This document shows positions 24,837-34,132 of a stretch of 44,443 nt of DNA, piece after piece. Numbering within the stretch: position 1 is the stretch's first letter; every line of letters starts with the position of its first letter. A program made the position numbers and the translations under genes. The DNA is from Pseudomonas sp. PIC25 (GTDB lineage Bacteria > Pseudomonadota > Gammaproteobacteria > Pseudomonadales > Pseudomonadaceae). The DNA is taken from NCBI RefSeq assembly GCF_002286785.1, contig NZ_MUJY01000163.1, positions 1 through 44,443 on the forward strand, given 5' to 3'. Below the pieces are notes generated by a model. It saw only the letters and a program-made list of their open reading frames with translations. It did not search any database and was not told the origin of the DNA.

Positions 24837-25918
24837 GGGGATACGGCTCCTTGTTCCAGCGGCAGGAAGATCGAGAACACGGTATGGCCGGGATGGCTTT
24901 CGCACTCGATCAGGCCCTGGTGCTGACTAATGATGTTCTGGGTGATGGCCAGCCCCAGCCCGGTACCGTCAGGGCGGCCGCTGACCATGGGATAGAAAAT
25001 GGTTTCCTGCAGCTCCTGCGGGATGCCGGGGCCGTTGTCGATGATCTCCACCTTGCACACCAGCCGGTGACGGGTGTGGCCGATGGTGAACTGGCGCAGC
25101 GTGCGGGTGCGCAGGCTGATGCGGCCGAGGCGCAGGTCGCTCTGGCTGGCCAATGCCTGCATGGCGTTGCGCACGATGTTGAGCACCGCCTGGATCATCT
25201 GCTCGCGGTCGATCAGGACTTCGGGGATGCTCGGGTCGTAGTCACGCACCAAAGTGATGCGTCCCTGGCTTTCGGCCTCGACCAGGCTGCTGACCCGCTC
25301 GAGCACTTCGTGGACGTTGGTCATCGCCAGCGACGGCAGCTTGTTCGAGCCGAGCATGCGGTCGACCAGGTTTCTCAGCCGGTCGGCCTCTTCGATGATG
25401 ACGTTGGTGTAGTCCTTGAGGCTTTCGTCCGGCAGCTCGCGGGAGAGCAGTTGCGCAGCGCCGCGGATGCCGCCGAGCGGGTTCTTGATCTCGTGGGCTA
25501 GCCCTCTTACCAGCAGCTTGGTGGTCTCCTGCTTGGAGAGCTGGGCCTCTTCCTTGGTGATCCGCAGCAGCCGGTCGCGCGGGTGGACTTCCAGCAGCAG
25601 CAGGGTTTCGCGCCGGTTGATGATGGGCGTCACCGCGTAATCCACCGTCAGCGTCTGGCCGGTCAGCGAGGTCAGCATCGCCTCGCGCTTGGTGAAGGGG
25701 TGGGCCTGCTCGACCGCCTGGCGGAGCGACTGCAAGGCCTCGGGCGACTCGGTGAACAGCTCGCTGATGAATTGCCCGTGGCTACGTTGACCGCTGACCG
25801 CCAGCAGCATCTCCGCCGCCGGGTTCATGTACTCGAGGCGCAATTCGGCGTTGAGCAGAATGGTCGCGGTGGTGAGGTTGTCGAGCAGCAGTCGGTGCAG
25901 GGTGTCGTTGATAGTCAT
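24833..25918 (-). CDS. ntrB: Nitrogen regulation sensor kinase/phosphatase NtrB (GlnL)
   Basis: NtrB is a cytosolic histidine kinase that phosphorylates NtrC when nitrogen is short and is switched to phosphatase by PII. The 361 residues show an N-terminal PAS domain (about 8-115), the H-box with His142 (LAHEIKNPLGG), an N-box (VLNIVRNAMQAL) and G boxes DNGPGIP and GTGLGLAI. No membrane segments are present. A sigma-54 element and an NtrC dyad lie upstream, so autogenous control is likely. Confidence 0.97.
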   Translation of the reverse strand: MTINDTLHRLLLDNLTTATILLNAELRLEYMNPAAEMLLAVSGQRSHGQFISELFTESPEALQSLRQAVEQAHPFTKREAMLTSLTGQTLTVDYAVTPIINRRETLLLLEVHPRDRLLRITKEEAQLSKQETTKLLVRGLAHEIKNPLGGIRGAAQLLSRELPDESLKDYTNVIIEEADRLRNLVDRMLGSNKLPSLAMTNVHEVLERVSSLVEAESQGRITLVRDYDPSIPEVLIDREQMIQAVLNIVRNAMQALASQSDLRLGRISLRTRTLRQFTIGHTRHRLVCKVEIIDNGPGIPQELQETIFYPMVSGRPDGTGLGLAITQNIISQHQGLIECESHPGHTVFSIFLPLEQGAVSP

Positions 25919-25962
25919 GATCGGGGTCTACAAACCCATAGCTCCGGCGTTGGGCAGAAAAA

Positions 25963-25978
25963 TGCAAAAAGCAAACCA
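25963..25978 (-). promoter_or_regulatory. Sigma-54 promoter element of ntrBC
   Basis: TGGTTTG-CTTT-TTGCA on the minus strand has the GG-N10-GC spacing and a perfect TTGCA -12 box. It lies 45 bp upstream of the ntrB ATG. The -24 region keeps TGG and the seventh-position G of the consensus. Confidence 0.6.
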
Positions 25979-26095
25979 AAGCCCCGAAAAGACGCGTATC
26001 GACTGCGCCCTGGGTGCGCGCCGGCACGTTTCGGCGCAAAGCAGTGAAGGGAGGCGAACCAATTTGGGGAAAGTATAGGAAGTGGTGCAGCTATG

Positions 26096-26112
26096 TGCAC
26101 CGAAATGGTGCG
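26096..26112. promoter_or_regulatory. NtrC-binding dyad upstream of ntrBC
   Basis: TGCACC-GAAAT-GGTGCG matches the NtrC consensus TGCACC-N5-GGTGCA at 11 of 12 defined bases. It lies about 130 bp upstream of the sigma-54 element, a normal enhancer distance. A further half site (GGTGCA, 26084-26089) is close by. Confidence 0.7.
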
Positions 26113-26127
26113 CATCGTGTTTCGAGG

Positions 26128-26736
26128 TCAGAGGAAGGGCAGGATGCTGGGCTTTTCCTTGGGTTTGTCCTTCAGCGGGCATTCCGGGCGCACGCCGTAG
26201 TCGTCTTTCTTGCAGGGGTTGGCCAGGCGCTTCTGGGCCAGGGAGATGCGCTTGATATGGACGGGCTGGTTCGGAGTACGTTCGAGGATGCGTCCGCTCT
26301 CGTCGATGATTTCCGCCGCCAGCTGATGCGTGCCGCGATCCAGGTTGCTCAGCGGAAACACCGGGCTCCGGCTCGGTGCGCCGGCGGGCTGGCCATCGAC
26401 GAACAGCCGGTAGGTGTGCCCCGCCAGCAAGCCCGGTTCGCTGACCAGGGTGACGATGAGGTTGCCGGTGTTGTCGCGGATGGTGGCGTCGGGTTCGGGA
26501 AGCAGAATGCGCAGGAGCTGGTAGGCTGGCGCGATCACTGTCTGGGGTGGGGAAGGCGGTGCGATGACGACCGGTGCTGCCGGCATGGCATTGGCTGGCG
26601 CGAGCAGGATGCGCTCGGCGCTGCCGGAGCGCGGTCGGTCGGTGAAAACACGATTTCCCTCGGCATCGATGTAGGTGTAGACCTCGGCGACGGCCGGCAG
26701 GCCGATCAATAGCAGGCAGAACAGCAGGCTTCGCAT
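26128..26736 (-). CDS. DUF4124 domain-containing exported protein (paralogue 2)
   Basis: The 202-residue protein has a short signal peptide (MRSLLFCLLLIGLPAVA). A DUF4124 domain follows (VYTYIDAEGNRVFTDRPR), then a proline-rich linker and an Ig-like beta domain with L.V.GQPAG..P....LSNLDRGTHQL. The C-terminus is Lys/Pro-rich with two Cys. DUF4124 function is not established. Its ATG lies 2 nt after the preceding paralogue, so the two form an operon and are likely a duplication. Confidence 0.8.
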   Translation of the reverse strand: MRSLLFCLLLIGLPAVAEVYTYIDAEGNRVFTDRPRSGSAERILLAPANAMPAAPVVIAPPSPPQTVIAPAYQLLRILLPEPDATIRDNTGNLIVTLVSEPGLLAGHTYRLFVDGQPAGAPSRSPVFPLSNLDRGTHQLAAEIIDESGRILERTPNQPVHIKRISLAQKRLANPCKKDDYGVRPECPLKDKPKEKPSILPFL

Positions 26737-26738
26737 GA

Positions 26739-27305
26739 TCAGTTGCTGGGTTTCGGGGTGGGCTTGGGAGCAGGTGCCGGGCGCAGGGCCGGGCTCTTGG
26801 TATTGACCCGTTGCACGGCGAAGGTCTTCGCGTCGCTCCGCTGGACGACGTGGTCGCCGCTGAGTACTTCCACCACCAGGCTGTGTTCGCCCCGGTCGAT
26901 ATTGACCAGTTGTATGTGGGGCACGTTGGTGGGCTGGCCGTAAGGCTGGCCATCCAGGACCAGACGCAGCAGGTGGCCACGCTGCAGGCGGGGCTCCAAG
27001 GCCACGCCCACGCTGAAGGTCCCGTTGTTGGCGCGCATCGCCTCGTCATCCGGAATACCGGTCAGTTCGAGTACGCTGTACGGGTTTCCGGCGGCGGGTT
27101 GCTCGGCCTGGCTGGGAAGCGCAGGGGGCGGTGCGCTCATTTCCACCGTGTTCGGCGCCTTCACGTCCACCTCTTCGGCCTGCACGCCTTCCGGAGGCTG
27201 GTTGGTATAGACGACATTGCCGTTGGCATCGGTGTATTTGTAGATCTGTGCGGCCGTGGCCGACAAGGCCAGGGTGCCGATCAGGCAGGCAATTAGCAGG
27301 CGCAT
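26739..27305 (-). CDS. DUF4124 domain-containing exported protein (paralogue 1)
   Basis: The 188 residues begin with a signal peptide (MRLLIACLIGTLALSATA) and DUF4124 (QIYKYTDANGNVVYTNQPPEG). The same C-terminal beta domain follows (VLDGQPYGQP..PHIQLVNIDRGEHSL). A Pro/Ala/Lys tail ends it. ATG 27305 follows GGGAGAG and starts the signal peptide; the upstream open frame is not used. It sits between the glnA terminator and ntrBC. Confidence 0.8.
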   Translation of the reverse strand: MRLLIACLIGTLALSATAAQIYKYTDANGNVVYTNQPPEGVQAEEVDVKAPNTVEMSAPPPALPSQAEQPAAGNPYSVLELTGIPDDEAMRANNGTFSVGVALEPRLQRGHLLRLVLDGQPYGQPTNVPHIQLVNIDRGEHSLVVEVLSGDHVVQRSDAKTFAVQRVNTKSPALRPAPAPKPTPKPSN

Positions 27306-27410
27306 GGCGCTCTCCCGTGAGTTTCTGGCGCTAAGCCTTGCACCGTGCGGGGCACCTGGCAAGCACGATGACTCAGGAGCGTGTCACCGCGCAAAATCTT
27401 TCGGGGCGCA

Positions 27411-27441
27411 AATAAAAAGAGGCCTCCCGAAGGAGGCCTCT
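27411..27441 (-). terminator. Rho-independent terminator after glnA
   Basis: On the minus strand AGAGGCCTCC-TTCG-GGAGGCCTCT is followed by TTTTTATT. The 10-bp perfect stem with a UUCG tetraloop lies 30 bp after the glnA stop, so glnA is a single-gene unit. Confidence 0.95.
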
Positions 27442-27471
27442 GAGTCATGCCGCTCGCGCGGTATGTCTGGA

Positions 27472-28875
27472 TCAGACGCTGTAGTACAGGTCGTATTCCA
27501 GCGGGTGCACGAAGGTGCGCACCTTGATTTCTTCTTCGCTCTTCAGCTCGATGTAGGCATCGATGAACTCGTCGGTGAACACGCCGCCCTTGGTCAGGAA
27601 GGCGCGGTCGGCGTCCAGGGCTTCCAGCGCTTCCTTCAGGCTGCCGCAAACCTGCGGGATTTCCTTCGCCTCTTCCGGCGGCAGGTCATACAGGTTCTTG
27701 TCGGCGGCATCGCCGGGGTGAATCTTGTTCTGGATACCGTCCAGACCGGCCATCAGCAGAGCGGCGAAGGCCAGGTAGGGGTTGCACGCCGGGTCCGGGA
27801 AGCGCGCTTCGATACGGCGGGCTTTCGGGCTGTTGACGTACGGGATACGGATCGAGGCGGAACGGTTGCGAGCGGAGTAGGCCAGCATGACCGGGGCTTC
27901 GAAGCCCGGAACCAGACGCTTGTAGGAGTTGGTTGCCGGGTTGGTGAAGCCGTTCAGGGCCTTGCCGTGCTTGATGATGCCGCCGATGAAGTACAGGGCG
28001 GTCTCGGACAGGCCGGCATAGCCTTCACCCGCGAAGGTGTTCTTGCCGTCCTTGGAGATCGACATGTGCACGTGCATGCCCGAGCCGTTGTCGCCATACA
28101 GCGGCTTCGGCATGAAGGTCACGGTCTTGCCGTAGGCGTCGGCAACGTTGTGCACGCAGTACTTCAGGGTCTGCACTTCGTCGGCCTTGGCGACCAGGGT
28201 GTTGAACTTGACGCCGATTTCGTTCTGGCCGGCAGTCGCCACTTCGTGGTGGTGAACTTCGACCACCAGGCCCATTTCTTCCAGGGCGTTGCACATGGCG
28301 GTACGGATTTCGTGGTCGTGGTCGACCGGCGGTACCGGGAAGTAGCCGCCCTTGACGCCCGGACGGTGGCCCTTGTTGCCGCCGTCGATGTCGGCGTCGG
28401 TGTTCCAGGAGGCTTGCTCGGAGAAAATCTTGAACATGGAGCCGGAGATGTCCGACTTGAACTTCACTTCGTCGAAGATGAAGAACTCGGGCTCCGGACC
28501 GAAGAAAGCGGTGTCGCCGATGCCGGTGGACTTCAGGTACTCCTCGGCGCGGCGGGCGATGCCGCGCGGGTCGCGCTCGTAACCCTGCATGGTGGAGGGC
28601 TCGATGATGTCGCAGACGAGGATCAGGGTCGGCTCTTCGGTGAACGGGTCCAGGACGGCGGTGCTGTCGTCCGGCATCAGGATCATGTCGGACGCTTCGA
28701 TGCCCTTCCAGCCGGCGATCGAGGAGCCGTCGAACATCTTGCCGTATTCGAAGAAGTCGTCGTCCGCATCGCGGGCCGGCATGGTGACGTGCTGCTGCTT
28801 GCCTTTGGTATCGGTGAAGCGCAGATCAATCCACTTCACGTCATTGTCTTTAATCAGTTGAAGCGCCTTCGACAT
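27472..28875 (-). CDS. glnA: Glutamine synthetase type I
   Basis: GlnA makes glutamine from glutamate, ammonia and ATP as a dodecamer. The 467 residues show the beta-grasp [34 protein letters not shown], the ATP-site NRSASIRIP and the adenylylation site NLYDLPPEE (Tyr). Activity is thus likely controlled by GlnE. GGAGGA precedes the ATG at 28875. Upstream lie a sigma-54 element and NtrC dyads, so transcription follows NtrBC status. Confidence 0.98.
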   Translation of the reverse strand: MSKALQLIKDNDVKWIDLRFTDTKGKQQHVTMPARDADDDFFEYGKMFDGSSIAGWKGIEASDMILMPDDSTAVLDPFTEEPTLILVCDIIEPSTMQGYERDPRGIARRAEEYLKSTGIGDTAFFGPEPEFFIFDEVKFKSDISGSMFKIFSEQASWNTDADIDGGNKGHRPGVKGGYFPVPPVDHDHEIRTAMCNALEEMGLVVEVHHHEVATAGQNEIGVKFNTLVAKADEVQTLKYCVHNVADAYGKTVTFMPKPLYGDNGSGMHVHMSISKDGKNTFAGEGYAGLSETALYFIGGIIKHGKALNGFTNPATNSYKRLVPGFEAPVMLAYSARNRSASIRIPYVNSPKARRIEARFPDPACNPYLAFAALLMAGLDGIQNKIHPGDAADKNLYDLPPEEAKEIPQVCGSLKEALEALDADRAFLTKGGVFTDEFIDAYIELKSEEEIKVRTFVHPLEYDLYYSV

Positions 28876-28972
28876 GATGTCCTCCAGGTGGATGAGGGCA
28901 GGGTCTGTTATGCCCCCACGAATGGGTGAAGCCGGCGGGAATATTCCGCCAGGGCAACCTGCCTCACAAGGG

Positions 28973-28988
28973 AGCAAATTGCATGCCA
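28973..28988 (-). promoter_or_regulatory. Sigma-54 promoter of glnA
   Basis: TGGCATG-CAAT-TTGCT on the minus strand matches the sigma-54 consensus at nearly every defined base with GG-N10-GC spacing. The start would fall near 28962, giving a leader of about 87 nt. Confidence 0.8.
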
Positions 28989-29060
28989 GTGCCCTGGAAT
29001 GGTGTGAGCCGCTTCAAGTCAGGCGTAGCGGGGCTTGGCAGGATATTTAAAGGAAAATTG

Positions 29061-29108
29061 CGCACCTTTTCAGTGCGCCATTTAAATCAATAGCTCTATT
29101 TTGGTGCA
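29061..29108. promoter_or_regulatory. Paired NtrC-binding sites of glnA
   Basis: CGCACC-TTTTC-AGTGCG (29061-29077) is a near match to the NtrC dyad. A second 17-bp site (29092-29108) keeps one perfect half, GGTGCA. Their centres are about 31 bp (three helical turns) apart and lie about 80-110 bp upstream of the sigma-54 element, like the strong enhancer of enteric glnA. Confidence 0.6.
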
Positions 29109-29156
29109 TTGCAAATCGAGGCAGAGATTGCTGATTAAACCTTGAGCAATTTCCGC

Positions 29157-29162
29157 TATAAT
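29157..29162 (+). promoter_or_regulatory. Candidate -10 of thiI promoter
   Basis: TATAAT lies 45 bp before the thiI ATG. No clear -35 is seen at 16-18 bp. The glnA NtrC sites lie just upstream, so the divergent promoters share the spacer. Confidence 0.4.
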
Positions 29163-29206
29163 CCGCGCCCCTCTTTTTCGGCGCCCCGTCCCACACCGGC
29201 TTTTTC

Positions 29207-30712
29207 ATGAAACTCATCGTCAAGGTCTTTCCGGAAATCACCATCAAGAGCAGTCCGGTGCGCAAGCGTTTCATTCGCCAGCTGGCGAAGAACATTCGCA
29301 CGGTGCTGCGTGACCTTGATCCCGATCTGGTGGTGAACGGCGTGTGGGACAACCTCGAGGTGGAAACCTCGGTCCGCGAGCCGAAGGCTCTGCGCGAGAT
29401 GGTGGAACGCCTGACCTGCACGCCGGGCATCGCCCACTTCCTCGAAGTGCACGAATATCCGCTGGGCGATTTCGACGACATCCTGGAAAAGTGCAAGCTG
29501 CACTTCGCCGACCAGTTGCCGGGCAAGATTTTCGCCGTGCGCTGCAAGCGCGCCGGCAAGCACCCTTTTACCTCCATGGAGGTCGAGCGCTATGTCGGCG
29601 GCTGTCTGCGCCAGCAGTGCGGTGCCGCCGGGATTTCGCTGAAGGCGCCGGAAGTGGAAGTGCGGATGGAAATCCGCGACCAGCGGCTGTTCATCATCCA
29701 TAGCCAGCACGACAGTATCGGCGGCTATCCGTTGGGCTCGCTGGAGCAGACCCTGGTACTGATGTCCGGTGGCTTCGATTCCACCGTGGCGGCCTACCAG
29801 ATGATGCGTCGCGGGTTGATGACGCACTTCTGCTTCTTCAACCTGGGCGGCCGCGCCCATGAGCTGGGGGTGATGGAAGTCGCCCACTACCTCTGGGAGA
29901 AGTTCGGCCGTTCGCAGCGCGTGCTGTTCGTCAGCGTGCCGTTCGAAGAAGTGGTGGGTGAGATTCTCGCCAAGGTCGACAACAGCCAGATGGGCGTGGT
30001 GCTCAAGCGTATGATGCTGCGCGCCGCGACCCGCGTCGCCGAGCGTCTGCAACTCGATGCACTGGTCACCGGCGAAGCGATTTCCCAGGTGTCCAGCCAG
30101 ACCCTGCCGAACCTCTCGGTGATCGATTCGGCCACCGACATGCTGGTGCTGCGTCCGCTGATCGCCAGCCACAAGCAGGACATCATCGACACCGCCATGC
30201 GCATCGGTACCGCCGAGTTCGCCATGCACATGCCGGAGTACTGCGGCGTGATTTCGGTGAACCCGACCACCCGGGCCAAGCCGGCACGCATCGTCTACGA
30301 AGAGTCGCAGTTCGACATGGCGATCCTCGAGCGTGCCCTCGAGCGGGCCCGGCAGGTGACCATCGACCGGGTGATCGACGAGCTGGACGAAGATTTGCAG
30401 GTGGAAGAGGTGAGCGAAGCGCTGCCCGGCCAGATCGTGCTGGACATCCGTCACCCGGACGCCGTCGATGACGAACCGCTCGACCTGGACGGCGTCGAAG
30501 TCAGAACCATGCCGTTCTATGCGATCAACAGCCGCTTCAAGGAACTGGATGAGAATCGCCAGTACCTGCTGTATTGCGATAAAGGTGTCATGAGCCGCCT
30601 GCATGCTCACCACCTGTTACACGAAGGGCATGCGAATGTGCGTGTCTACAGGCCCTTCGGGCAGGCCCAAGCCGCAAGCGACAAGCTGCAAGGGAAGAGC
30701 GAACAGTCATGA
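29207..30712 (+). CDS. thiI: tRNA 4-thiouridine synthase / thiazole sulfur carrier ThiI
   Basis: ThiI makes 4-thiouridine at position 8 of tRNA and serves thiamine thiazole synthesis. The 501 residues show a THUMP domain (about 60-165), the PP-loop SGGFDST (187-193), a conserved Cys in MPEYCGV and a C-terminal rhodanese domain with catalytic Cys in [13 protein letters not shown]. coli ThiI has 482 residues. Here the last 17 ([17 protein letters not shown]) are encoded by a REP-like repeat and look like an added tail. Confidence 0.96.
   Translation: MKLIVKVFPEITIKSSPVRKRFIRQLAKNIRTVLRDLDPDLVVNGVWDNLEVETSVREPKALREMVERLTCTPGIAHFLEVHEYPLGDFDDILEKCKLHFADQLPGKIFAVRCKRAGKHPFTSMEVERYVGGCLRQQCGAAGISLKAPEVEVRMEIRDQRLFIIHSQHDSIGGYPLGSLEQTLVLMSGGFDSTVAAYQMMRRGLMTHFCFFNLGGRAHELGVMEVAHYLWEKFGRSQRVLFVSVPFEEVVGEILAKVDNSQMGVVLKRMMLRAATRVAERLQLDALVTGEAISQVSSQTLPNLSVIDSATDMLVLRPLIASHKQDIIDTAMRIGTAEFAMHMPEYCGVISVNPTTRAKPARIVYEESQFDMAILERALERARQVTIDRVIDELDEDLQVEEVSEALPGQIVLDIRHPDAVDDEPLDLDGVEVRTMPFYAINSRFKELDENRQYLLYCDKGVMSRLHAHHLLHEGHANVRVYRPFGQAQAASDKLQGKSEQS
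30664..30697 (-). repeat. REP-like repeat inside the 3' end of thiI
   Basis: AAGCCGCAAGCGACAAGCTGCAAG is the inverted form of the CTTGCAGCTTG.CGCTTG repeat seen before hisA and typA. It encodes the extra C-terminal residues of ThiI. With the two copies at 30775-30860 it forms an inverted pair across the thiI-typA gap. Confidence 0.7.
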
Positions 30713-30774
30713 GAACCTGTCACATTCGTCGCAGCGCGCGGCGCCGCCGGCATCCTCCCGACCGGCTTTTCAGG

Positions 30775-30860
30775 GCTTTTACTTGCAGCGTGCGGCTTGA
30801 AGCGTGCTGCTGCCTTTAATGCTTTTACTTGCAGCTGCGGCTTGAGGCTTGCCGCTCTCT
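30775..30860 (+). repeat. Tandem pair of REP-like repeats before typA
   Basis: Two copies of GCTTTTACTTGCAG followed by a GCGGCTTGA.GC segment start at 30775 and 30821, a period of 46 bp. The second copy ends GGCTTGCCGCTCT directly before TAGGAAAAAA, the typA ribosome-binding site. The hisA leader has the same order of repeat and AGGAAAAAA. Confidence 0.75.
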
Positions 30861-30874
30861 TCTAGGAAAAAACC

Positions 30875-32695
30875 GTGATCGAAAAACTTCGCAACATCGC
30901 CATCATCGCCCACGTCGACCATGGCAAGACCACCCTCGTCGACAAGCTGCTCAAGCTGTCCGGCACCCTTGACCGCAAGGAAGCCGAAAGCGAGCGCGTG
31001 ATGGATTCCAACGACCAGGAAAAGGAACGCGGCATCACCATCCTGGCGAAGAACACCGCCATCAAGTGGAACGGCTACAACATCAACATCGTCGACACCC
31101 CCGGCCACGCCGACTTCGGTGGCGAGGTGGAGCGCGTGATGTCGATGGTCGACTCCGTGCTGCTGGTGGTCGACGCCCAGGACGGCCCCATGCCGCAGAC
31201 CCGCTTCGTGACCCAGAAGGCGTTCAAGGCCGGCCTGCGTCCGATCGTGGTGGTGAACAAGATCGACCGTCCCGGCGCGCGTCCGGACTGGGTCATCGAC
31301 CAGATCTTCGACCTGTTCGACAACCTTGGCGCCACCGATGAGCAGCTCGACTTCCCGATCGTCTACGCCAGTGCCCTGAACGGCATCGCCGGCCTCGACC
31401 ACGAGAAGATGGACGACAACATGGACGCCCTGTTCCAGGCCATCATCGACCACGTACCGGCCCCGGTGGTGGACCTCGAGGGCTCGTTCCAGATGCAGAT
31501 TTCCCAGCTGGACTACAACAGCTTCCTCGGCGTGATCGGCATCGGCCGCATCACCCGCGGCCGGGTCAAGGCCAACACCCCGGTGGTCGCCGTCGACGCC
31601 AAGGGCAACAAGCGCAACGGCCGTATTCTGAAGATCATGGGTCACCACGGCCTGCAGCGCGTCGAAGTGCCGGAAGCCGAAGCGGGCGACATCGTCTGCG
31701 TCAGCGGCATGGACGAGCTGTACATCTCCGATACCCTGTGCGACCCGCAGAACGTCGAGGCGCTGCCGCCGCTGACCGTCGACCAACCGACCGTGAGCAT
31801 GACCTTCCAGGTCAACGACTCGCCGTTCGCCGGCAAGGAAGGCAAGTTCGTCACCAGCCGCAACATCAAGGATCGCCTGGAGAAGGAGCTGCTGCACAAC
31901 GTGGCCCTGCGCGTCGAGCAAGGCGACAGCCCGGAGAAGTTCAAGGTCTCCGGCCGTGGCGAACTGCACCTCTCCGTGCTGATCGAAACCATGCGCCGCG
32001 AAGGCTTCGAACTGGCCGTGGGCCGTCCGGAAGTGGTGATCATCGAGAACGAGGCCGGCGAGAAGCAGGAGCCCTACGAGAACGTCACCATCGACATCGA
32101 GGAGCAGCACCAGGGCCCGGTGATGGAGCAGATGGGGCTGCGCAAGGGCGACATGACCAACATGATCCCCGACGGCAAGGGTCGTATCCGCCTGGAGTAC
32201 ATCATTCCGGCGCGCGGCCTGATCGGTTTCCGTAACGCCTTCCTGACCATGACCTCGGGCACCGGCATCCTCACCAGCACCTTCAGCCACTACGGCCCGA
32301 TCAAGGCTGGCGAAGTGGCTCACCGCCAGAACGGCGTGCTGGTGTCCATGGCCACCGGTACCGCGCTGACCTACTCGCTGGAAACCCTGCAGGACCGCGG
32401 CAAGCTGTTCCTCTCCCCTGGCGACGAGATCTACGAAGGCCAGTTGGCAGGCATCCACAGCCGCGACAACGACCTGGTGATCAACCCGACCAAGGCCAAG
32501 AAGCTCGACAACATGCGTGCTTCCGGCAAGGACGAGACCATCCAGCTGACCCCGGCGCTGAAATTCACCCTGGAGCAGGCTCTGGAATTCATCGACGAAG
32601 ACGAGCTGGTGGAAGTGACGCCGAAGTCCATTCGCCTGCGTAAGAAGCTGCTCAACGAGAACGACCGCAAGCGCTACGAGCGCAGCAAGGTCTGA
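30875..32695 (+). CDS. typA: Ribosome-associated translational GTPase TypA/BipA
   Basis: TypA is an EF-G-like GTPase that acts on ribosomes, mainly in 50S assembly and stress or cold adaptation. The 606 residues start [21 protein letters not shown] (P-loop), then [12 protein letters not shown] (G3) and NKIDRPGA (G4), with domains II, III and V and the TypA-specific C-terminus ([19 protein letters not shown]). The start is GTG at 30875, preceded by TAGGA. It has its own strong terminator. Confidence 0.97.
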   Translation: MIEKLRNIAIIAHVDHGKTTLVDKLLKLSGTLDRKEAESERVMDSNDQEKERGITILAKNTAIKWNGYNINIVDTPGHADFGGEVERVMSMVDSVLLVVDAQDGPMPQTRFVTQKAFKAGLRPIVVVNKIDRPGARPDWVIDQIFDLFDNLGATDEQLDFPIVYASALNGIAGLDHEKMDDNMDALFQAIIDHVPAPVVDLEGSFQMQISQLDYNSFLGVIGIGRITRGRVKANTPVVAVDAKGNKRNGRILKIMGHHGLQRVEVPEAEAGDIVCVSGMDELYISDTLCDPQNVEALPPLTVDQPTVSMTFQVNDSPFAGKEGKFVTSRNIKDRLEKELLHNVALRVEQGDSPEKFKVSGRGELHLSVLIETMRREGFELAVGRPEVVIIENEAGEKQEPYENVTIDIEEQHQGPVMEQMGLRKGDMTNMIPDGKGRIRLEYIIPARGLIGFRNAFLTMTSGTGILTSTFSHYGPIKAGEVAHRQNGVLVSMATGTALTYSLETLQDRGKLFLSPGDEIYEGQLAGIHSRDNDLVINPTKAKKLDNMRASGKDETIQLTPALKFTLEQALEFIDEDELVEVTPKSIRLRKKLLNENDRKRYERSKV

Positions 32696-32710
32696 TTCGC
32701 AGCGGCGATG

Positions 32711-32750
32711 AAAAAGCCCCGCCCGGGTGATCCGGGCGGGGCTTTTTCTT
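32711..32750 (+). terminator. Rho-independent terminator after typA (bidirectional)
   Basis: AAAAAGCCCCGCCCGG-GTGAT-CCGGGCGGGGCTTTTT is a long stem flanked by A- and T-runs, so it can also end the convergent beta-helix gene. Confidence 0.95.
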
Positions 32751-32767
32751 GGGCGGTTGATGGCCGG

Positions 32768-34132
32768 TCAGAATGGCTTCAGCTCATACGCTCCCAGGTC
32801 GCACACCGCCACGCCATCACCGTTGCCGTCCTGTGGACGGGCGACTCTGCGCTGGTCGGTTTGCGGGCAATTGCCGATAGCGGCATCGATGGCCGGGCTG
32901 TTCTCCAGTAACGGATACAGGGGAGTGGCGAGGGAGGGATCGGCGAGGGGTTCGAGGATCTGGGTGAACGTCAGGCTGTCGTCGATCGGCAGGTCGGCGG
33001 CGCAGCCCTGGTTATCCTTACCGAGCATCAGGCCGCGGGCTTGAAAGCTGGCGCCTTCGCCGTTGCGGCAGTTGGCCGGGCGGTTAGGGCCTTCGTCAGG
33101 AATGAAGTAGTTGCCGGCGACGATGCTGTTGCGTGCGGTCAGCTTGCCCAGGTTGAGCAGGGCGGCGCCGCCGGTGTTGTCGGCAATGGTGACGTTGATC
33201 AGCAGCGCTTCGGTGTTGGCGTTGTTGCGGCTGCCCCATTGGCCGTTGGAGAAGGCACCGGTGCCGTAGTAGCCGCGGTTACCGCTGAGGGTGCTGTTGG
33301 TCAACTTGAGCAGCCCGCCCTCGGCATTGAGGATGGCGGAGCCGTTGCCGTACTCGCCGCCCTTGTTGCCGATGAACGAGCTGCGGGCGATGTCGGCCAG
33401 GCCTTCGTTATAAAGGGCGGCGCCGCGCCCCGTGTCGACGTTGTCGTAGCTGACGTTGCCTTCGAAGACGCTGGTGCGCACTTCCAGCCAACCCTGCGCG
33501 GCGTTGTAGATCGCACCGCCTTCGCCGGAGCCAGCATCGGCGTAGGTTTCGTTGTTGGAAAAGCGCGAAGAGGTGATGTTCAGCCGGCCGAAGTTGGCGA
33601 TGGCGCCACCGGCACCGATCTCGGCAATCGCCGCGCTGTTTTCCATCGCGACCTTGCGCAGGTTGGTCTCTCCCCGGTTGCGTAGCGCGCCGCCGAAGCT
33701 GGAGGTGAGGCCGTTCTGCAGGATGACGCCCCGCAGGTTGAGTTGTGTGCCTGGATGGACGTCGAACAGGCGGTCGTTGCGCAGGCCATCGATGACGATC
33801 CGGCCGGCGCCGACGGTGTAAATGGTCAGGTCACTGAACATCACATCGAGATCACCGTTCTGGTTTTCGTCCTCCTGCAGGATGCGGGCGCCGTCACGGG
33901 CTGGCGCCAGGCTCAGGCTGTAGGTGCCGGACGTCAGAATGATGCGGTCGGGCTCGGCGGTCATGTTGGCGTGTTGCACGGCTTCGCGCAGGGAGCAATC
34001 GGCATCGCAGGCGCCGTCGAGGCTATCGGTGAACTTGGTGACTCTCAGGTCGGCGGCGTTGGCCTGGCAGGCCAGGAGGGCGAGCAGGAAGCCGGCATGG
34101 GCCGGCCGGAAGGTAGGCAGGGCAGTGAGCAT
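32768..34132 (-). CDS. Secreted right-handed beta-helix protein with CSLREA motif
   Basis: The 454-residue protein has a signal peptide ending CQANA. A CSLREA segment follows (DADCSLREAVQHAN), then repeated short turns with Asn ladders (GGALRNRGETNLR, GAIYNAAQG, SAILNAEGG), typical of parallel beta-helix proteins. The C-terminal PAIDAAIGNCPQTDQR and CDLGAYEL match the choice-of-anchor Q type. It is probably surface or extracellular and its ligand is unknown. ATG 34132 follows GGAG; an ATG five codons earlier is possible. It is convergent with typA. Confidence 0.82.
   Translation of the reverse strand: MLTALPTFRPAHAGFLLALLACQANAADLRVTKFTDSLDGACDADCSLREAVQHANMTAEPDRIILTSGTYSLSLAPARDGARILQEDENQNGDLDVMFSDLTIYTVGAGRIVIDGLRNDRLFDVHPGTQLNLRGVILQNGLTSSFGGALRNRGETNLRKVAMENSAAIAEIGAGGAIANFGRLNITSSRFSNNETYADAGSGEGGAIYNAAQGWLEVRTSVFEGNVSYDNVDTGRGAALYNEGLADIARSSFIGNKGGEYGNGSAILNAEGGLLKLTNSTLSGNRGYYGTGAFSNGQWGSRNNANTEALLINVTIADNTGGAALLNLGKLTARNSIVAGNYFIPDEGPNRPANCRNGEGASFQARGLMLGKDNQGCAADLPIDDSLTFTQILEPLADPSLATPLYPLLENSPAIDAAIGNCPQTDQRRVARPQDGNGDGVAVCDLGAYELKPF

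Noticed and set aside
23379..24926. 515-codon plus-strand frame antisense to ntrC
   Set aside because: Mirror frame of ntrC. NtrC has all its motifs, and the antisense product is low-complexity.
27256..28929. 557-codon frame antisense to glnA
   Set aside because: Shadow of glnA; no ribosome-binding site or recognisable domain.
30779..32458. 559-codon frame antisense to typA
   Set aside because: Shadow of typA with Val/Asp/Gly-rich antisense composition.
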